This document shows, in pieces, positions 53,151 to 62,275 of a stretch of DNA of 64,000 nt (positions within the stretch are counted from its first letter, which is position 1; each line of letters starts with the position of its first letter). A program made the position numbers and the translations under genes. The notes under the pieces were generated by a model that did not search any database, was not told the origin of the DNA, and saw nothing but the letters and a program-made list of their open reading frames with translations. Source of the stretch: Rhizobiales bacterium 62-47 (GTDB lineage Bacteria; Pseudomonadota; Alphaproteobacteria; Rhizobiales; Xanthobacteraceae); contig MKVX01000018.1 of assembly GCA_001899255.1 (NCBI GenBank), forward strand, positions 249,150-313,149, in the 5' to 3' direction.

Positions 53151-56100
53151 ATGACGTCGACGAACAGACTTGATCCCATTCCCCACCCGCCGACGAAGCC
53201 GGTAGTGGGCAACATGCTGTCGATCGATTCGACGTCGCCGGTTCAGCACCTGACCCGTCTCGCCAAAGAACTCGGGCCGATCTACTGGCTCGACATGATG
53301 GGCAAGCCGATGGTCGTCGTCTCAGGTCACGACCTGATCGAGGAACTGAGCGACGAGAAGCGGTTCGATAAAGTGGTACGCGGTGCCCTGCGTCGGGTGC
53401 GTGCGGTGGGTGGCGACGGTCTGTTCACCGCGGATACCAAGGAGCCGAACTGGAGCAAGGCGCACAACATTTTGCTGCAGCCGTTCGGCAATCGCGCCAT
53501 GCAGGCGTACCACCCGAGCATGGTCGATATTGCCGAGCAGTTGGTGAAGAAGTGGGAGCGGCTGAATGCCGACGAGGAGATCGACGTCGTTCACGACATG
53601 ACGGCATTGACACTCGACACCATCGGGCTGTGCGGGTTCGACTACCGGTTCAATTCGTTCTATCGCCGCGACTACCATCCGTTCGTCGAATCTCTGGTGC
53701 GTTCGCTCGAAACCATCATGATGACTCGCGGACTGCCGTTCGAAAAAGTCTGGATGCACGGTCGCAATCGTGATCTCGCATCGGACGTCGCCTTCATGAA
53801 CAAGATGGTCGACGAGGTGATTGCGGCGCGGCGCGGCGATGTCGCCGCCGAAGGCAAGAAGGATTTGCTCGGCGCGATGATGACGGGTGTCGACAGGGCG
53901 ACTGGCGAACAACTCGACGACATCAACATCCGCTACCAGATCAACACGTTCCTGATTGCCGGGCACGAAACCACCAGCGGTTTGCTGTCGTACGCCATCT
54001 ATGCGCTGCTGAAGCATCCCGACGTGCTGAAGAAGGCTTATGATGAAGTCGATCGTGTGCTGGGGCCGAACCCCGACGTCCGGCCGACGTTCCAGCAGGT
54101 CACGCAACTCACCTACATCACGCAAATTTTGAAGGAAGCGCTGAGGTTGTGGCCGCCGGCGCCGGCGTACGGCATCGCGCCGTTGCAGGATGAGATGCTG
54201 GCCGGCAAGTACAAGCTGAAGAAGGGTACGTTTGTCACGGTGCTGGTCACAGCCCTGCATCGCGATCCTTCGGTGTGGGGGCCGAATCCGGATGCTTTCG
54301 ATCCGGAGAATTTCAGTCGCGAGGCTGAGGCTGCACGCCCGGTTAATGCGTGGAAGCCATTCGGCAACGGGCAGCGCGCCTGCATCGGTCGCGGCTTCGC
54401 GATGCACGAGGCGGCGCTGGCGCTCGGTATGATCCTGCAGCGCTTCAGGCTGGTCGATCACAATCGCTACCAGATGCATCTGAAGGAGACGCTGACGATC
54501 AAGCCGGAAGGTTTCAAGATCAAGGTGCGTCCGCGTCAGGATAGCGAACGTGCAGCGCATGTGGGCACCCCGGCGGCGCCGGTGAAAGCCGCGACACCGG
54601 TGGCCACGGCGCGCACGCGTCCCGGCCACAACACGCCGCTGTTGGTGCTTTACGGTTCCAATCTCGGGACCGCCGAGGAACTGGCGACGCGCATCGCCGA
54701 TCTTGCCGAGGTCAACGGTTTTGCCACCAAGCTGGCGCCGCTCGACGATGCGGTCGGCAAGCTGCCGGAGCAGGGCGGCGTGCTGATTTTCTGCGCGTCG
54801 TACAATGGTGCGCCGCCGGACAACGCGACGCAGTTTGTCAAATGGCTCGGCAGCGATCTTCCGAAGGATGCTTTCGCCAAGGTGAAATATGCGGTGTTCG
54901 GCTGCGGCAACAGCGACTGGACCGCGACCTACCAATCGGTGCCACGCCTGATCGACGAGAAGCTGGCGGCGCACGGTGCACAGAACGTCTACGAGCGCGG
55001 CGAGGGCAATGCGCGCGAGGATCTCGACGGCCAGTTCGAGGCGTGGTTCGCCAAGCTCGGGCCGCGCGCGGTGAAGGCGTTCGGCATCGACGCCGCCTTC
55101 ACCCGCAGCGCCGACGACGCGCCACTCTACAGCATCGAGCCGGTGGCGCCGACCGTGGTCAATGCCATCGTCGGGCTCGGCGGTGCGCTGCCGATGAAGG
55201 TGCTTGCTAACAGCGAATTGCAGAACCATTCCGGCGCTAATGCGTCGGAGCGATCGACGCGGCATATCGAGGTGCAATTGCCGGCCGGCATCACCTATCG
55301 TGTCGGCGATCATCTCAGCGTCGTGCCGCGCAACGATCCGGTGCTGGTGGACGCGGTAGCGCGCCGCTTCGGCTTCCTGCCGACCGATCAGATTCGCTTG
55401 CAGGTGCCGGAAGGCCGCCGCGCGCAATTGCCGGTGGGCGAGGCGGTGTCGGTTGGGCGTTTGCTCGCCGAATTCGTCGAACTGCAGCAGGTTGCCACCC
55501 GCAAGCAGATCCAGATCATGTCGGAGCATACGCGCTGCCCGGTGACCAAGCCGAAGCTGTTGGCTTATGTCGGCGACGATGCAGCCTCCGACGAACGTTA
55601 TCGCTCGGATGTAATGGGCAAGCGCAAGTCGGTATTCGACTTGATGGAAGAGCATCCGGCCTGTGAATTGCCGTTCCATGCCTATCTCGAAATGCTGTCG
55701 CTGCTGGCGCCACGTTACTATTCGATCTCGTCGTCGCCGTCGGTCGATCCGACACGTTGCAGCGTCACGGTCGGCGTTGTCGAAGGTCCGGCGGCGTCGG
55801 GTCGTGGCACCTACAAAGGCATCTGCTCGAATTATCTGGCGGGCCGCCGCGTCGGCGATACCATCCACGCCACGGTGCGCGAGACCAAGGCAGGCTTCCG
55901 CCTGCCGGAGAATGCGGCGGTGCCGATCATCATGATCGGGCCGGGCACTGGCTTGGCACCGTTCCGCGGCTTCCTGCAGGAGCGCGCGGCGCAGAAGGCC
56001 ACGGGCGCGACGTTGGGCCCGTCGCTGCTGTTCTTCGGCTGCCGGCATCCCGAACAGGATTTCCTCTATGCCGATGAACTGAAGGCATTCGCCGATCAGG

Positions 56101-56381
56101 GCATCACCGAACTGCACGTCGCATTTTCGCGCGCCTCGCAGCCGAAGACTTACGTGCAGCATCTCATCGCACAGCAGCAGGATCGTGTCTGGAGTCTGAT
56201 CGAGCAGGGCGCGGTGATCTATGTCTGCGGCGATGGCGGCAAAATGGAGCCAGACGTCAAGGCGGCGCTGATGAATATCTATCGCGCGCGAAGCAGCGGA
56301 AACGAGGAAGCGGCGGTACGCTGGATCGACGATCTCGGCACCAACAACCGCTATGTGCTCGACGTCTGGGCTGGGGGTTGA
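53151..56381 (+). CDS. Self-sufficient cytochrome P450-NADPH reductase fusion (CYP102/BM3 type)
   Basis: 1076 residues. The heme domain (about 1-465) carries ETTS-containing AGHETTSG with T274, the ExxR EALRLW, and heme-ligand C411 in FGNGQRACIGRGF. F92 in GGDGLFTADT lines up with BM3 Phe87, a substrate-controlling residue. A linker follows, then an FMN domain (LLVLYGSNLGTAEELATRIA), an FAD domain and an NADPH domain (MIGPGTGLAPFRGFLQERAA, VYVCGDGGKMEPDVK). The C-terminal RYVLDVWAGG matches BM3. Such fusions hydroxylate or epoxidise fatty acids without a separate reductase. Confidence 0.95.
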   Translation: MTSTNRLDPIPHPPTKPVVGNMLSIDSTSPVQHLTRLAKELGPIYWLDMMGKPMVVVSGHDLIEELSDEKRFDKVVRGALRRVRAVGGDGLFTADTKEPNWSKAHNILLQPFGNRAMQAYHPSMVDIAEQLVKKWERLNADEEIDVVHDMTALTLDTIGLCGFDYRFNSFYRRDYHPFVESLVRSLETIMMTRGLPFEKVWMHGRNRDLASDVAFMNKMVDEVIAARRGDVAAEGKKDLLGAMMTGVDRATGEQLDDINIRYQINTFLIAGHETTSGLLSYAIYALLKHPDVLKKAYDEVDRVLGPNPDVRPTFQQVTQLTYITQILKEALRLWPPAPAYGIAPLQDEMLAGKYKLKKGTFVTVLVTALHRDPSVWGPNPDAFDPENFSREAEAARPVNAWKPFGNGQRACIGRGFAMHEAALALGMILQRFRLVDHNRYQMHLKETLTIKPEGFKIKVRPRQDSERAAHVGTPAAPVKAATPVATARTRPGHNTPLLVLYGSNLGTAEELATRIADLAEVNGFATKLAPLDDAVGKLPEQGGVLIFCASYNGAPPDNATQFVKWLGSDLPKDAFAKVKYAVFGCGNSDWTATYQSVPRLIDEKLAAHGAQNVYERGEGNAREDLDGQFEAWFAKLGPRAVKAFGIDAAFTRSADDAPLYSIEPVAPTVVNAIVGLGGALPMKVLANSELQNHSGANASERSTRHIEVQLPAGITYRVGDHLSVVPRNDPVLVDAVARRFGFLPTDQIRLQVPEGRRAQLPVGEAVSVGRLLAEFVELQQVATRKQIQIMSEHTRCPVTKPKLLAYVGDDAASDERYRSDVMGKRKSVFDLMEEHPACELPFHAYLEMLSLLAPRYYSISSSPSVDPTRCSVTVGVVEGPAASGRGTYKGICSNYLAGRRVGDTIHATVRETKAGFRLPENAAVPIIMIGPGTGLAPFRGFLQERAAQKATGATLGPSLLFFGCRHPEQDFLYADELKAFADQGITELHVAFSRASQPKTYVQHLIAQQQDRVWSLIEQGAVIYVCGDGGKMEPDVKAALMNIYRARSSGNEEAAVRWIDDLGTNNRYVLDVWAGG

Positions 56382-56476
56382 TTTCTCTTCCCTCTCCCCT
56401 TGTGGGGAGGGTGCCTGAGCGATGCGAGGGCAGGCGAGGGGTTTTCGCGCGTATCGTGAGCGACATCATTTCTGTG

Positions 56477-56573
56477 TCGTCACGGCCGGGTTTATCCCGG
56501 CCATCTACGTCTTTCTTGTTTATCTATTCGGTCGATAAGGACGTGGATGCCCGGGACAAGCCCGGGCATCACG
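56477..56573. repeat. Palindromic intergenic repeat, second family, copy 2
   Basis: CGTCACGGCCGGGTTTATCC / CCCGGGCATCACG outer arms with internal CATCTACGTCTTTC and GACGTGGATGCC pairing. Related by layout to 30031-30116. Follows the P450 gene. Confidence 0.65.
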
Positions 56574-56599
56574 AGTTTGGTGTGATTTGAGAGGAGACC

Positions 56600-57514
56600 T
56601 TAGTGCGCCTCCGCCCCATGTGCGTGATTGTCGATAGCGTCGATGATCTGCGGCCACATCGGTATCGGCAGTGCGTGGCCCATACCCTCGATCATCAGGA
56701 GTTTGGCGCCGGGGATCGAGGCCGCGGTGTCCTTGCCGCCTTCCGGCCGCACCAGCGGATCGACTGTGCCGTGAATGACCAATGTCGGCGCCTTCACCGA
56801 CGCGAGACGTTCCTTGCGGCTGCCGGAGGCAAGGATGGCGCGCAACTGCCGTCCGACACCGGCTGGGTTCAGGCCGCGCTCGAACGTGCGAATGGCGCGT
56901 TCGCGATCCATCGCCTCGTCTTCCGGAAAGCTGCCGCCGCGTAGCAGTTTCCAGGTCTGGGCAAATCGCCTGATGAATTCATCGCGCTCGGTGACAGGCG
57001 GCGCCATCAACAGTGCCGAAGCCTCGCGGGTCGGCGGCGGCACTTTCGGATTGCCGGTGGTCGACATGATCGAGGTGAGCGAACGGACGCGTTCCGGAAA
57101 CGTGATGGCAATTTCCTGAGCGATCATGCCGCCCATCGAGGCGCCGACGATGTGGGCGGACTTGATGTGCAAGGCATCGAGCAGGCCGACGGTATCCTTC
57201 GCCATGTCGCGCAGCGTGTAAGTGGCACTTACCGGCACGCGGAATATTCGTAGCTTGAGCAGTTCGAGCACACCCAACCGCTTGCCGCCGGTGAGCTTGG
57301 TCGACTGGCCGATATCGCGATTGTCAAAACGGATGACGCGAAGTCCGCGCGCCGCCAGTTGCCGGCAGAAGTCGTCATCCCAGTGGATCATCTGGGCGCC
57401 GAGCCCCATGATCAGCAGCAACGGTTCGGCGTCGGGCGCGCCGAAAATCTCGTAGCAAAGCTCGATACCATTGGCGCGGGCCAGTTGCGGTGGCTGGTGC
57501 AGGGCTGCGGTCAC
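56600..57514 (-). CDS. Alpha/beta hydrolase
   Basis: 304 residues from GTG at 57512-57514, which has GAGGA about eight bases upstream; the open frame to 57694 is not conserved. Nucleophile S126 in HIVGASMGGMIAQEIA, with HG-box LLLIMGLGAQMIHWDDDFC and late VIHGTVDPLVRPEGG and GMGHALP. Related to 3-oxoadipate lactonase or epoxide hydrolase-like esterases, true substrate unknown. Divergent from phaE. Confidence 0.82.
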   Translation of the reverse strand: MTAALHQPPQLARANGIELCYEIFGAPDAEPLLLIMGLGAQMIHWDDDFCRQLAARGLRVIRFDNRDIGQSTKLTGGKRLGVLELLKLRIFRVPVSATYTLRDMAKDTVGLLDALHIKSAHIVGASMGGMIAQEIAITFPERVRSLTSIMSTTGNPKVPPPTREASALLMAPPVTERDEFIRRFAQTWKLLRGGSFPEDEAMDRERAIRTFERGLNPAGVGRQLRAILASGSRKERLASVKAPTLVIHGTVDPLVRPEGGKDTAASIPGAKLLMIEGMGHALPIPMWPQIIDAIDNHAHGAEAH

Positions 57515-57693
57515 GTCGGGATTCCTCGATGGCTGGTGGGCCGGGTTGCGGAAAGCCGGGAAAAGCGGCGGCACTCGAACAGGTATCAGGAGCAGGCTTA
57601 GCTGAATATTGACCGTGATGTCACAAGAGTATGGAATGACAGGAAAAGAACGGCGAAGCAAACCGCTGACGCCGCAACCTGGAGGGTAATCCA

Positions 57694-58080
57694 TTGACGA
57701 GCAAAGGCAGCGATCCGGCCGAAATGTGGCGTACGATGCTGGGCGAGATGGAGAAAGGATTTAACGCCTTCGCCACGCAAACCATGACGTCGCCGGAATT
57801 CAGCCGGGCTATGAACCAGGCCGGCGGCGTTGCGGCGGGTACGCAGAAGCAATTCGCCGACATGATGGAGAAATACCTCGTCAGCATGAATCTGCCCAGC
57901 CGCGCGCAGATGATCAACATGGGTGAGCGACTGCAGGCGATCGAGGCGCAACTTCACGAGATCAAATCGCTGCTGCACCGGTTGCAGCATAACTCCGCCG
58001 CGAGCGATGACGGATATGCAGGTACGCCGAGGCCGCCGCGCACCAAACGGCCGCCGTCGAGCAGCGGAGGGCCAAAATGA
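57694..58080 (+). CDS. phaE: PHA synthase small subunit PhaE-like protein (short)
   Basis: 128 residues from TTG 57694, after GGAGGG. The text MTSPEFSRAMNQAGGVAAGT and the conserved RLQAIEAQLHEIKSLLHRLQ helix match PhaE, the partner subunit of class III PHA synthase. Usual PhaE proteins are about 300-360 residues, so this one is very short and may be a minimal activator. Overlaps phaC by four bases (ATGA). Confidence 0.72.
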   Translation: MTSKGSDPAEMWRTMLGEMEKGFNAFATQTMTSPEFSRAMNQAGGVAAGTQKQFADMMEKYLVSMNLPSRAQMINMGERLQAIEAQLHEIKSLLHRLQHNSAASDDGYAGTPRPPRTKRPPSSSGGPK

Positions 58081-59159
58081 ACGCAACGACAGGCCTTGAT
58101 TTCGCATCGATCCCGGAACGCATCCAAACCGAAGTGCAGCGCGCGATTCAGCGCAGCATCAAGGGCGTCGAATACATCGCCTCGTCGGGGCCGATGCCGG
58201 GCGCGACGCCGAAAGACACCATCCTTTCGCGCGGGACAATGCAGCTCTATCACTATCGGCCGATGGCCGACGAGATCTACCGCATCCCGATTCTGATCGT
58301 GATGGCGACGACCAATCGCGGCTATATCCTCGACCTTGCGCCGGGACAGAGCATGGTCGAGTTTCTGCTCAAGCGTGGTTACGACGTTTATATGCTCGAT
58401 TGGACCGCGCCGAAGCCGGAGGAGAAGCATCTGCGGCTCGACGACTATGTTCTCGGATTCATCCCCGAATGTATTCGCGCGGTGCAGAACGACACCGGTG
58501 AAACCGACATCAACATCATTGGCTATTGCGCCGGCGGTATGTTGTCGGCGCTGTATGCATCGTTGTTTACCGATGGGCCGCTCAAGAATTTAGTCTGCTT
58601 CACCACTCCGATCGATTTCACGCAGATGAAGCTGTTCCAGAATTTCTCGGACCGGCGTTACTTCGATGTCGATCGGCTCGTCGACAGCATTGGCAACGTG
58701 CCGGCTGAGATGATCGTGACGTCGTTCGATATGCTGCGGCCTGCAGCGCGAGCGATGGGGCAGGTCCAGTTGTGGGAAAACATCTGGAATGACGAATACG
58801 TCAAATCCTATCGGATGATGGACAAGTGGGGCGCAGACACCTTACCGCTCGCGGGCGAGTACTTTCGCCAGATGACCAAGGACCTGATGTGGGACAACAA
58901 GATTTTCAATGACACGATGACCGTGGGCGGCCGTAAAGCCGTTCTTGCGAATATAGAAGTGCCGATCCTCCATGTCGTTGCCGAGCACGATCATATCGTG
59001 CCCTACGAGGCGTCGAAGCATCTGATCGCGAAAGTTGGATCAGCCGACAAGGAAGAGGTCATGCTCAAGGGTGGGCATGTCAGCCTTGCCGCCGGGGCCA
59101 ATGCGGTCAAGCGGCTATGGCCGAAACTCGATTCATGGTTAGGTGAGAGATCAGTATGA
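58077..59159 (+). CDS. phaC: Polyhydroxyalkanoate synthase, class III (PhaC)
   Basis: 360 residues with the lipase-like box GYCAGG holding the nucleophile C151, and catalytic D305 (AEHDHIVP) and H334 (KGGHVSLAAG). The length of 360 fits class III PhaC subunits, and it is preceded by a PhaE-like gene. It polymerises (R)-3-hydroxyacyl-CoA into polyester granules. Translationally coupled to phaE and to the GNAT gene through ATGA overlaps. Confidence 0.9.
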   Translation: MNATTGLDFASIPERIQTEVQRAIQRSIKGVEYIASSGPMPGATPKDTILSRGTMQLYHYRPMADEIYRIPILIVMATTNRGYILDLAPGQSMVEFLLKRGYDVYMLDWTAPKPEEKHLRLDDYVLGFIPECIRAVQNDTGETDINIIGYCAGGMLSALYASLFTDGPLKNLVCFTTPIDFTQMKLFQNFSDRRYFDVDRLVDSIGNVPAEMIVTSFDMLRPAARAMGQVQLWENIWNDEYVKSYRMMDKWGADTLPLAGEYFRQMTKDLMWDNKIFNDTMTVGGRKAVLANIEVPILHVVAEHDHIVPYEASKHLIAKVGSADKEEVMLKGGHVSLAAGANAVKRLWPKLDSWLGERSV

Positions 59160-59755
59160 ACACAAGTGAAATGCGTTCCTATCCGCGTCGTGTGGCCACC
59201 GAGGCTGGCGAGATCGAATTCCGATTGATGGGGGCCGCGGACGAGGTCGCGGTGCTGGATTTCGCCCAACAACTGCCGGTACACGATCTGTTATTCCTGC
59301 CCCGCAATATTAGCGAGCCAAAGGTGTTGCAGGCATGGATCAAGGAGATCGAGCGCGGCGCCATCGTCAGCATTTTGGCGTGGAAGGGCAACAAAGTGGT
59401 CGGCTGCGGCACCTTGGTGCGTGATCCGTGGTCATGGTCGTCGCATGTTGGTGAGATCCGCATGGTGATATCGAAGAACGTTCGCGGCCTCGGAGTCGGT
59501 CGGGCGTTGACCCAGGAAACCTTCGCCCTGGCTCTTTCGATCGGCCTCGAGAAACTTGTGGCGCAGATGACGGTCGACCAGACCGGCGCCATCGCCATCT
59601 TTGAGGGGCTTGGCTTCAAGGCCGAGGCGCTGTTGCGCGATCACGTTCGTGATCTCTCCGGGCGCAAGCACGATATCGTGGTACTAGGGCATAACGTGGC
59701 GCAGGTTCGAGCCCAACTGGAAGCCTACGGCGTTCCGGGAGCGGTCCAGAACTAG
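59156..59755 (+). CDS. GNAT family N-acetyltransferase
   Basis: 199 residues with the GNAT acetyl-CoA loop: KNVRGLGVGRALTQETFALA (about 103-122) and the MTVDQTGAIAIFEGLGFKAE region. The substrate is unknown. It overlaps phaC by four bases (ATGA), a strong hint that it belongs to this operon; whether it acts on a PHA protein is only speculation. Confidence 0.82.
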   Translation: MNTSEMRSYPRRVATEAGEIEFRLMGAADEVAVLDFAQQLPVHDLLFLPRNISEPKVLQAWIKEIERGAIVSILAWKGNKVVGCGTLVRDPWSWSSHVGEIRMVISKNVRGLGVGRALTQETFALALSIGLEKLVAQMTVDQTGAIAIFEGLGFKAEALLRDHVRDLSGRKHDIVVLGHNVAQVRAQLEAYGVPGAVQN

Positions 59756-59882
59756 GTCGTTCGTCAAATTGCCGAAGGCGGCGCGGAACTCGTTTAGGCA
59801 GTGTTGCAAGCCCAGGACGCGTTGTTTGACACCGTTCTATTCGGTCCCGCCTTGGGGATTCGAGACGCTTCTCCATTGAATT

Positions 59883-59896
59883 TCACGAAATCGTGA
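59883..59896. promoter_or_regulatory. Palindrome TCACGA-AA-TCGTGA upstream of phasin
   Basis: A perfect 6-base inverted repeat, about 115 bases upstream of the phasin ATG. It may bind a transcription regulator or be part of the promoter. Unassigned. Confidence 0.35.
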
Positions 59897-59904
59897 TATC
59901 GCAG

Positions 59905-59927
59905 TGCAACAACAATGTTGCAATGCA
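59905..59927. promoter_or_regulatory. TGC-rich palindrome: candidate PhaR operator
   Basis: TGCAACA-ACAA-TGTTGCA (59905-59922) is a perfect inverted repeat, overlapping TTGC-AAT-GCA (59918-59927). PhaR, the granule-responsive repressor of phasin genes in alphaproteobacteria, binds TGC-rich half sites of this type, so this is a sensible candidate. It lies about 85-105 bases before the phasin ATG. Confidence 0.5.
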
Positions 59928-60011
59928 CAAGTTGTCATGGCATAAGGTTCTCACCCCGGGCCATTCAGGACGGGGCGAGCCCATAGCTCAAACCTGAGGA
60001 TGGAGACAACG

Positions 60012-60497
60012 ATGACCACCGAAACCAATTCTGTGCTGAACGGCGTGAAAGAAGCTCTTGCCCCGGTCACTGACGCGCTCAAGAACATCCAGAACCTGGA
60101 AGTTCCGGAGGCTGCTCGTGACTTCGTGAAGCGCGCTGCCGGCACCGCCAAGGACCGAGCTGCTGACTTCCACACCGGCTCCGAGAAGGTGACCAACGCG
60201 ATCGAGACCGCGGTTGCCAATTCGGTTAGCGAAGCCGCCAAGATCAGCCGCAACATCCAGCAGGCGATCTATCAGGACACCGAAGCCTTCTTCAACGGCA
60301 TCGACAAGCTGGCGTCGGCCAAGTCGCTCAACGAAGCGGTTCAGATCCAGTCCGATCTGGTTCGCGCCCGCGGCGAAGTGCTCGTGTCGCGTGCCAAGTC
60401 GACCGGCGAATATCTCGGCAAGCTGGTGAGCGAAGGTGCGAAGTCGGCGCAGGAGAACTTCTCCAAGGCTGCCGCTTCCTACAGCAAGTCCGCTTGA
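60012..60497 (+). CDS. Phasin
   Basis: 161 residues, entirely helical and amphipathic, with APVTDALKNIQNLEVPEAAR and FNGIDKLASAKSLNEAVQIQ-type segments matching the phasin_2 family. Phasins coat PHA granules and control their size. GGAG six bases before ATG 60012 favours this start over the ATG at 60000. It sits downstream of the phaE-phaC-GNAT operon behind its own regulatory region and ends in a strong terminator. Confidence 0.93.
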   Translation: MTTETNSVLNGVKEALAPVTDALKNIQNLEVPEAARDFVKRAAGTAKDRAADFHTGSEKVTNAIETAVANSVSEAAKISRNIQQAIYQDTEAFFNGIDKLASAKSLNEAVQIQSDLVRARGEVLVSRAKSTGEYLGKLVSEGAKSAQENFSKAAASYSKSA

Positions 60498-60552
60498 TCG
60501 ACTACTTTCGACTGATCGCGAACGTTCCTCCCCGTTCGTGACCATAAACTAC

Positions 60553-60583
60553 GAAGGCCCGCGCGTTGCGGGCCTTCTTTTTT
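60553..60583 (+). terminator. Rho-independent terminator of the phasin gene
   Basis: Ten-base stem GAAGGCCCGC/GCGGGCCTTC with a five-base loop followed by TTTTTT. Confidence 0.93.
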
Positions 60584-60620
60584 GCTGCGTGGTACGCGCT
60601 TGATAGAATTCACCAATCTT

Positions 60621-60701
60621 CGTCATTGCGAGCGCAGCGAAGCAATCCAGATATAATGAAGAGAACTGGATTGCTTCGTCGCTTTGCTCCTCGCAATGAC
60701 G
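60621..60701. repeat. Palindromic intergenic repeat of a third type
   Basis: CGTCATTGCGAG...GAAGCAATCCAG is mirrored as CTGGATTGCTTC...CTCGCAATGACG around an AT-rich centre, a large imperfect hairpin. This is the kind of palindromic repeat commonly dispersed in Bradyrhizobium-like genomes. Located between the phasin terminator and DUF445. Confidence 0.8.
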
Positions 60702-60782
60702 TCATTGGAGGAAGCTGGACCATTCGCCAGCGAGGCTTTGGAGTCAGGTTCAGTTGCTGCGCGCAGACTTCGTAGGGACGCC

Positions 60783-62072
60783 ATGGCACGCAACGGCAAG
60801 TTCGCCTTTGATCTGACGGGTAGCGACGCCCTCCGCGCTGCCGAGCTGCGGCGTGTGAAGCTGCTGGCGACGCTGGTGCTGGTCGGCTGCCTTGCGGTGT
60901 TCGTCACGGCGAAGGCCATGCAGCACTTGCATCCAGCTTTCGGCTTTGTCGCTGCGTTTGCGGAGGCCGCAACCATCGGTGGTTTGGCGGACTGGTATGC
61001 AGTAGTCGCGCTGTTTCGCCGGCCGTTGGGTCTGCCGATTCCACATACTGCCATCATCCAGAACAACCAGCATCGCATCGCCGATAAACTGGGTGAATTC
61101 ATCGAAGAGCATTTTCTCGATGCCGCGCCGGTCGAAGCCAAGTTGCGCGAAGTCGACTTCGCCTCGTTCATTGCCGAATGGATGAGCGACCGCAAGCGCA
61201 GCGCCGATCTGGCGCGCTTCGTGCTGCGGCTGTTGCCGGAGGCGATGAACGCCACCGAGACATCGGGCCTCAAGACGTTCGTGACGCGCCGCGTCATGAC
61301 GCAATTGCAGTCCATCAATCTTGCGCCACTGGCAGCCGGAACATTGCGCACCTTCGTCAAGCAGGGGCGGCATCAGGCGCTGCTCGACGATCTGTTGACG
61401 GCGGTGCATGGCGCGCTGACCCAGCCCGAGACCATGACAGCGTTTCGCGCCAAGGTGCGCGACGAACTGCCGACGCTGCTGAAGCTTTATCGCGCGGATG
61501 CGTTTCTCGTGAAGAAAATCATGGCGTCGGCCACCGCGTTCTTCGACGAGGTGCGCAATGATCCCAAGCATCCTTTCCGCGACGAGTTCGATCGCATGAT
61601 GCTATCGTTCGTCGATCGCATGGCGACCGATCCGGTCTATAGCGGCCGCCTCGATGGCTTGAAGCGCGACTTGCTGGCGCGGCCTGAACTCAGTGATCTC
61701 GCTCGCAACGTCTGGTCCAACGCCAAGGCGTTCATCGAAAAAAGTGCCTCCGGTGAATCCACCGTGCTGCAGCATCACCTTGCCAACGTCTTCGTCGAAG
61801 CGGGTGGGGCTCTCAAGTCCGATGCCGAGATGCGCGCTGAGATCAACCAGGGTCTTGTTATGGTTCTGCGCAGCTTCATCGCAGAGCAGAAGAGCGGCGT
61901 TTCCACCTTCATTGCCGATCAGGTGAAAAGCTGGGATATGGGCCAACTGATCTCGCTGATCGAGACCAATGTCGGCAAGGATCTGCAATACATCCGCTTC
62001 AACGGTACGCTGATCGGCGGACTGGCCGGGCTGGCGCTCTATACTGCCGAAGTGCTGCTGCGGTTGGTTTGA
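60783..62072 (+). CDS. DUF445 family membrane protein
   Basis: 429 residues. LRRVKLLATLVLVGCLAVFV is the N-terminal transmembrane helix, and AAFAEAATIGGLADWYAVVA plus LFRRPLGLPIPHTAIIQNNQ are DUF445 hallmarks; the C-terminal GTLIGGLAGLALYTAEVLLR forms another helix. Between them lies a long helical region. Its role is unknown. The ATG at 60783 is chosen as the start of conserved sequence. Confidence 0.88.
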   Translation: MARNGKFAFDLTGSDALRAAELRRVKLLATLVLVGCLAVFVTAKAMQHLHPAFGFVAAFAEAATIGGLADWYAVVALFRRPLGLPIPHTAIIQNNQHRIADKLGEFIEEHFLDAAPVEAKLREVDFASFIAEWMSDRKRSADLARFVLRLLPEAMNATETSGLKTFVTRRVMTQLQSINLAPLAAGTLRTFVKQGRHQALLDDLLTAVHGALTQPETMTAFRAKVRDELPTLLKLYRADAFLVKKIMASATAFFDEVRNDPKHPFRDEFDRMMLSFVDRMATDPVYSGRLDGLKRDLLARPELSDLARNVWSNAKAFIEKSASGESTVLQHHLANVFVEAGGALKSDAEMRAEINQGLVMVLRSFIAEQKSGVSTFIADQVKSWDMGQLISLIETNVGKDLQYIRFNGTLIGGLAGLALYTAEVLLRLV

Positions 62073-62275
62073 CGAATCGCTCGCGGAGCGAGAGATCGGT
62101 GCGGAACCGGCCGGCTAAGCCCCTGTCAAGGCGCTTGAATTAACAGAATTCGCACCCTAGCTTGATATATGATGACTTTGTGTCGTCGGGCTTGCAGTGA
62201 GGTTTGAGTTATCTGAATTGCTCAATTCGACCGGTTGCCTGGGGGACCCGCAAGCCGGATGCGAAAGGAAATTGG

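Noticed and set aside
53322-56162. A 946-codon open frame antisense to the P450 fusion
   Set aside because: It mirrors the codon periodicity of the P450 gene in GC-rich DNA, is rich in His/Arg, and has no recognisable domain or start signal.
57609-57635. Possible phaE promoter TTGACC-N15-TATGGA
   Set aside because: The 15-base spacer is poor for sigma-70, and the -10 match is weak, so it is not listed as a feature.
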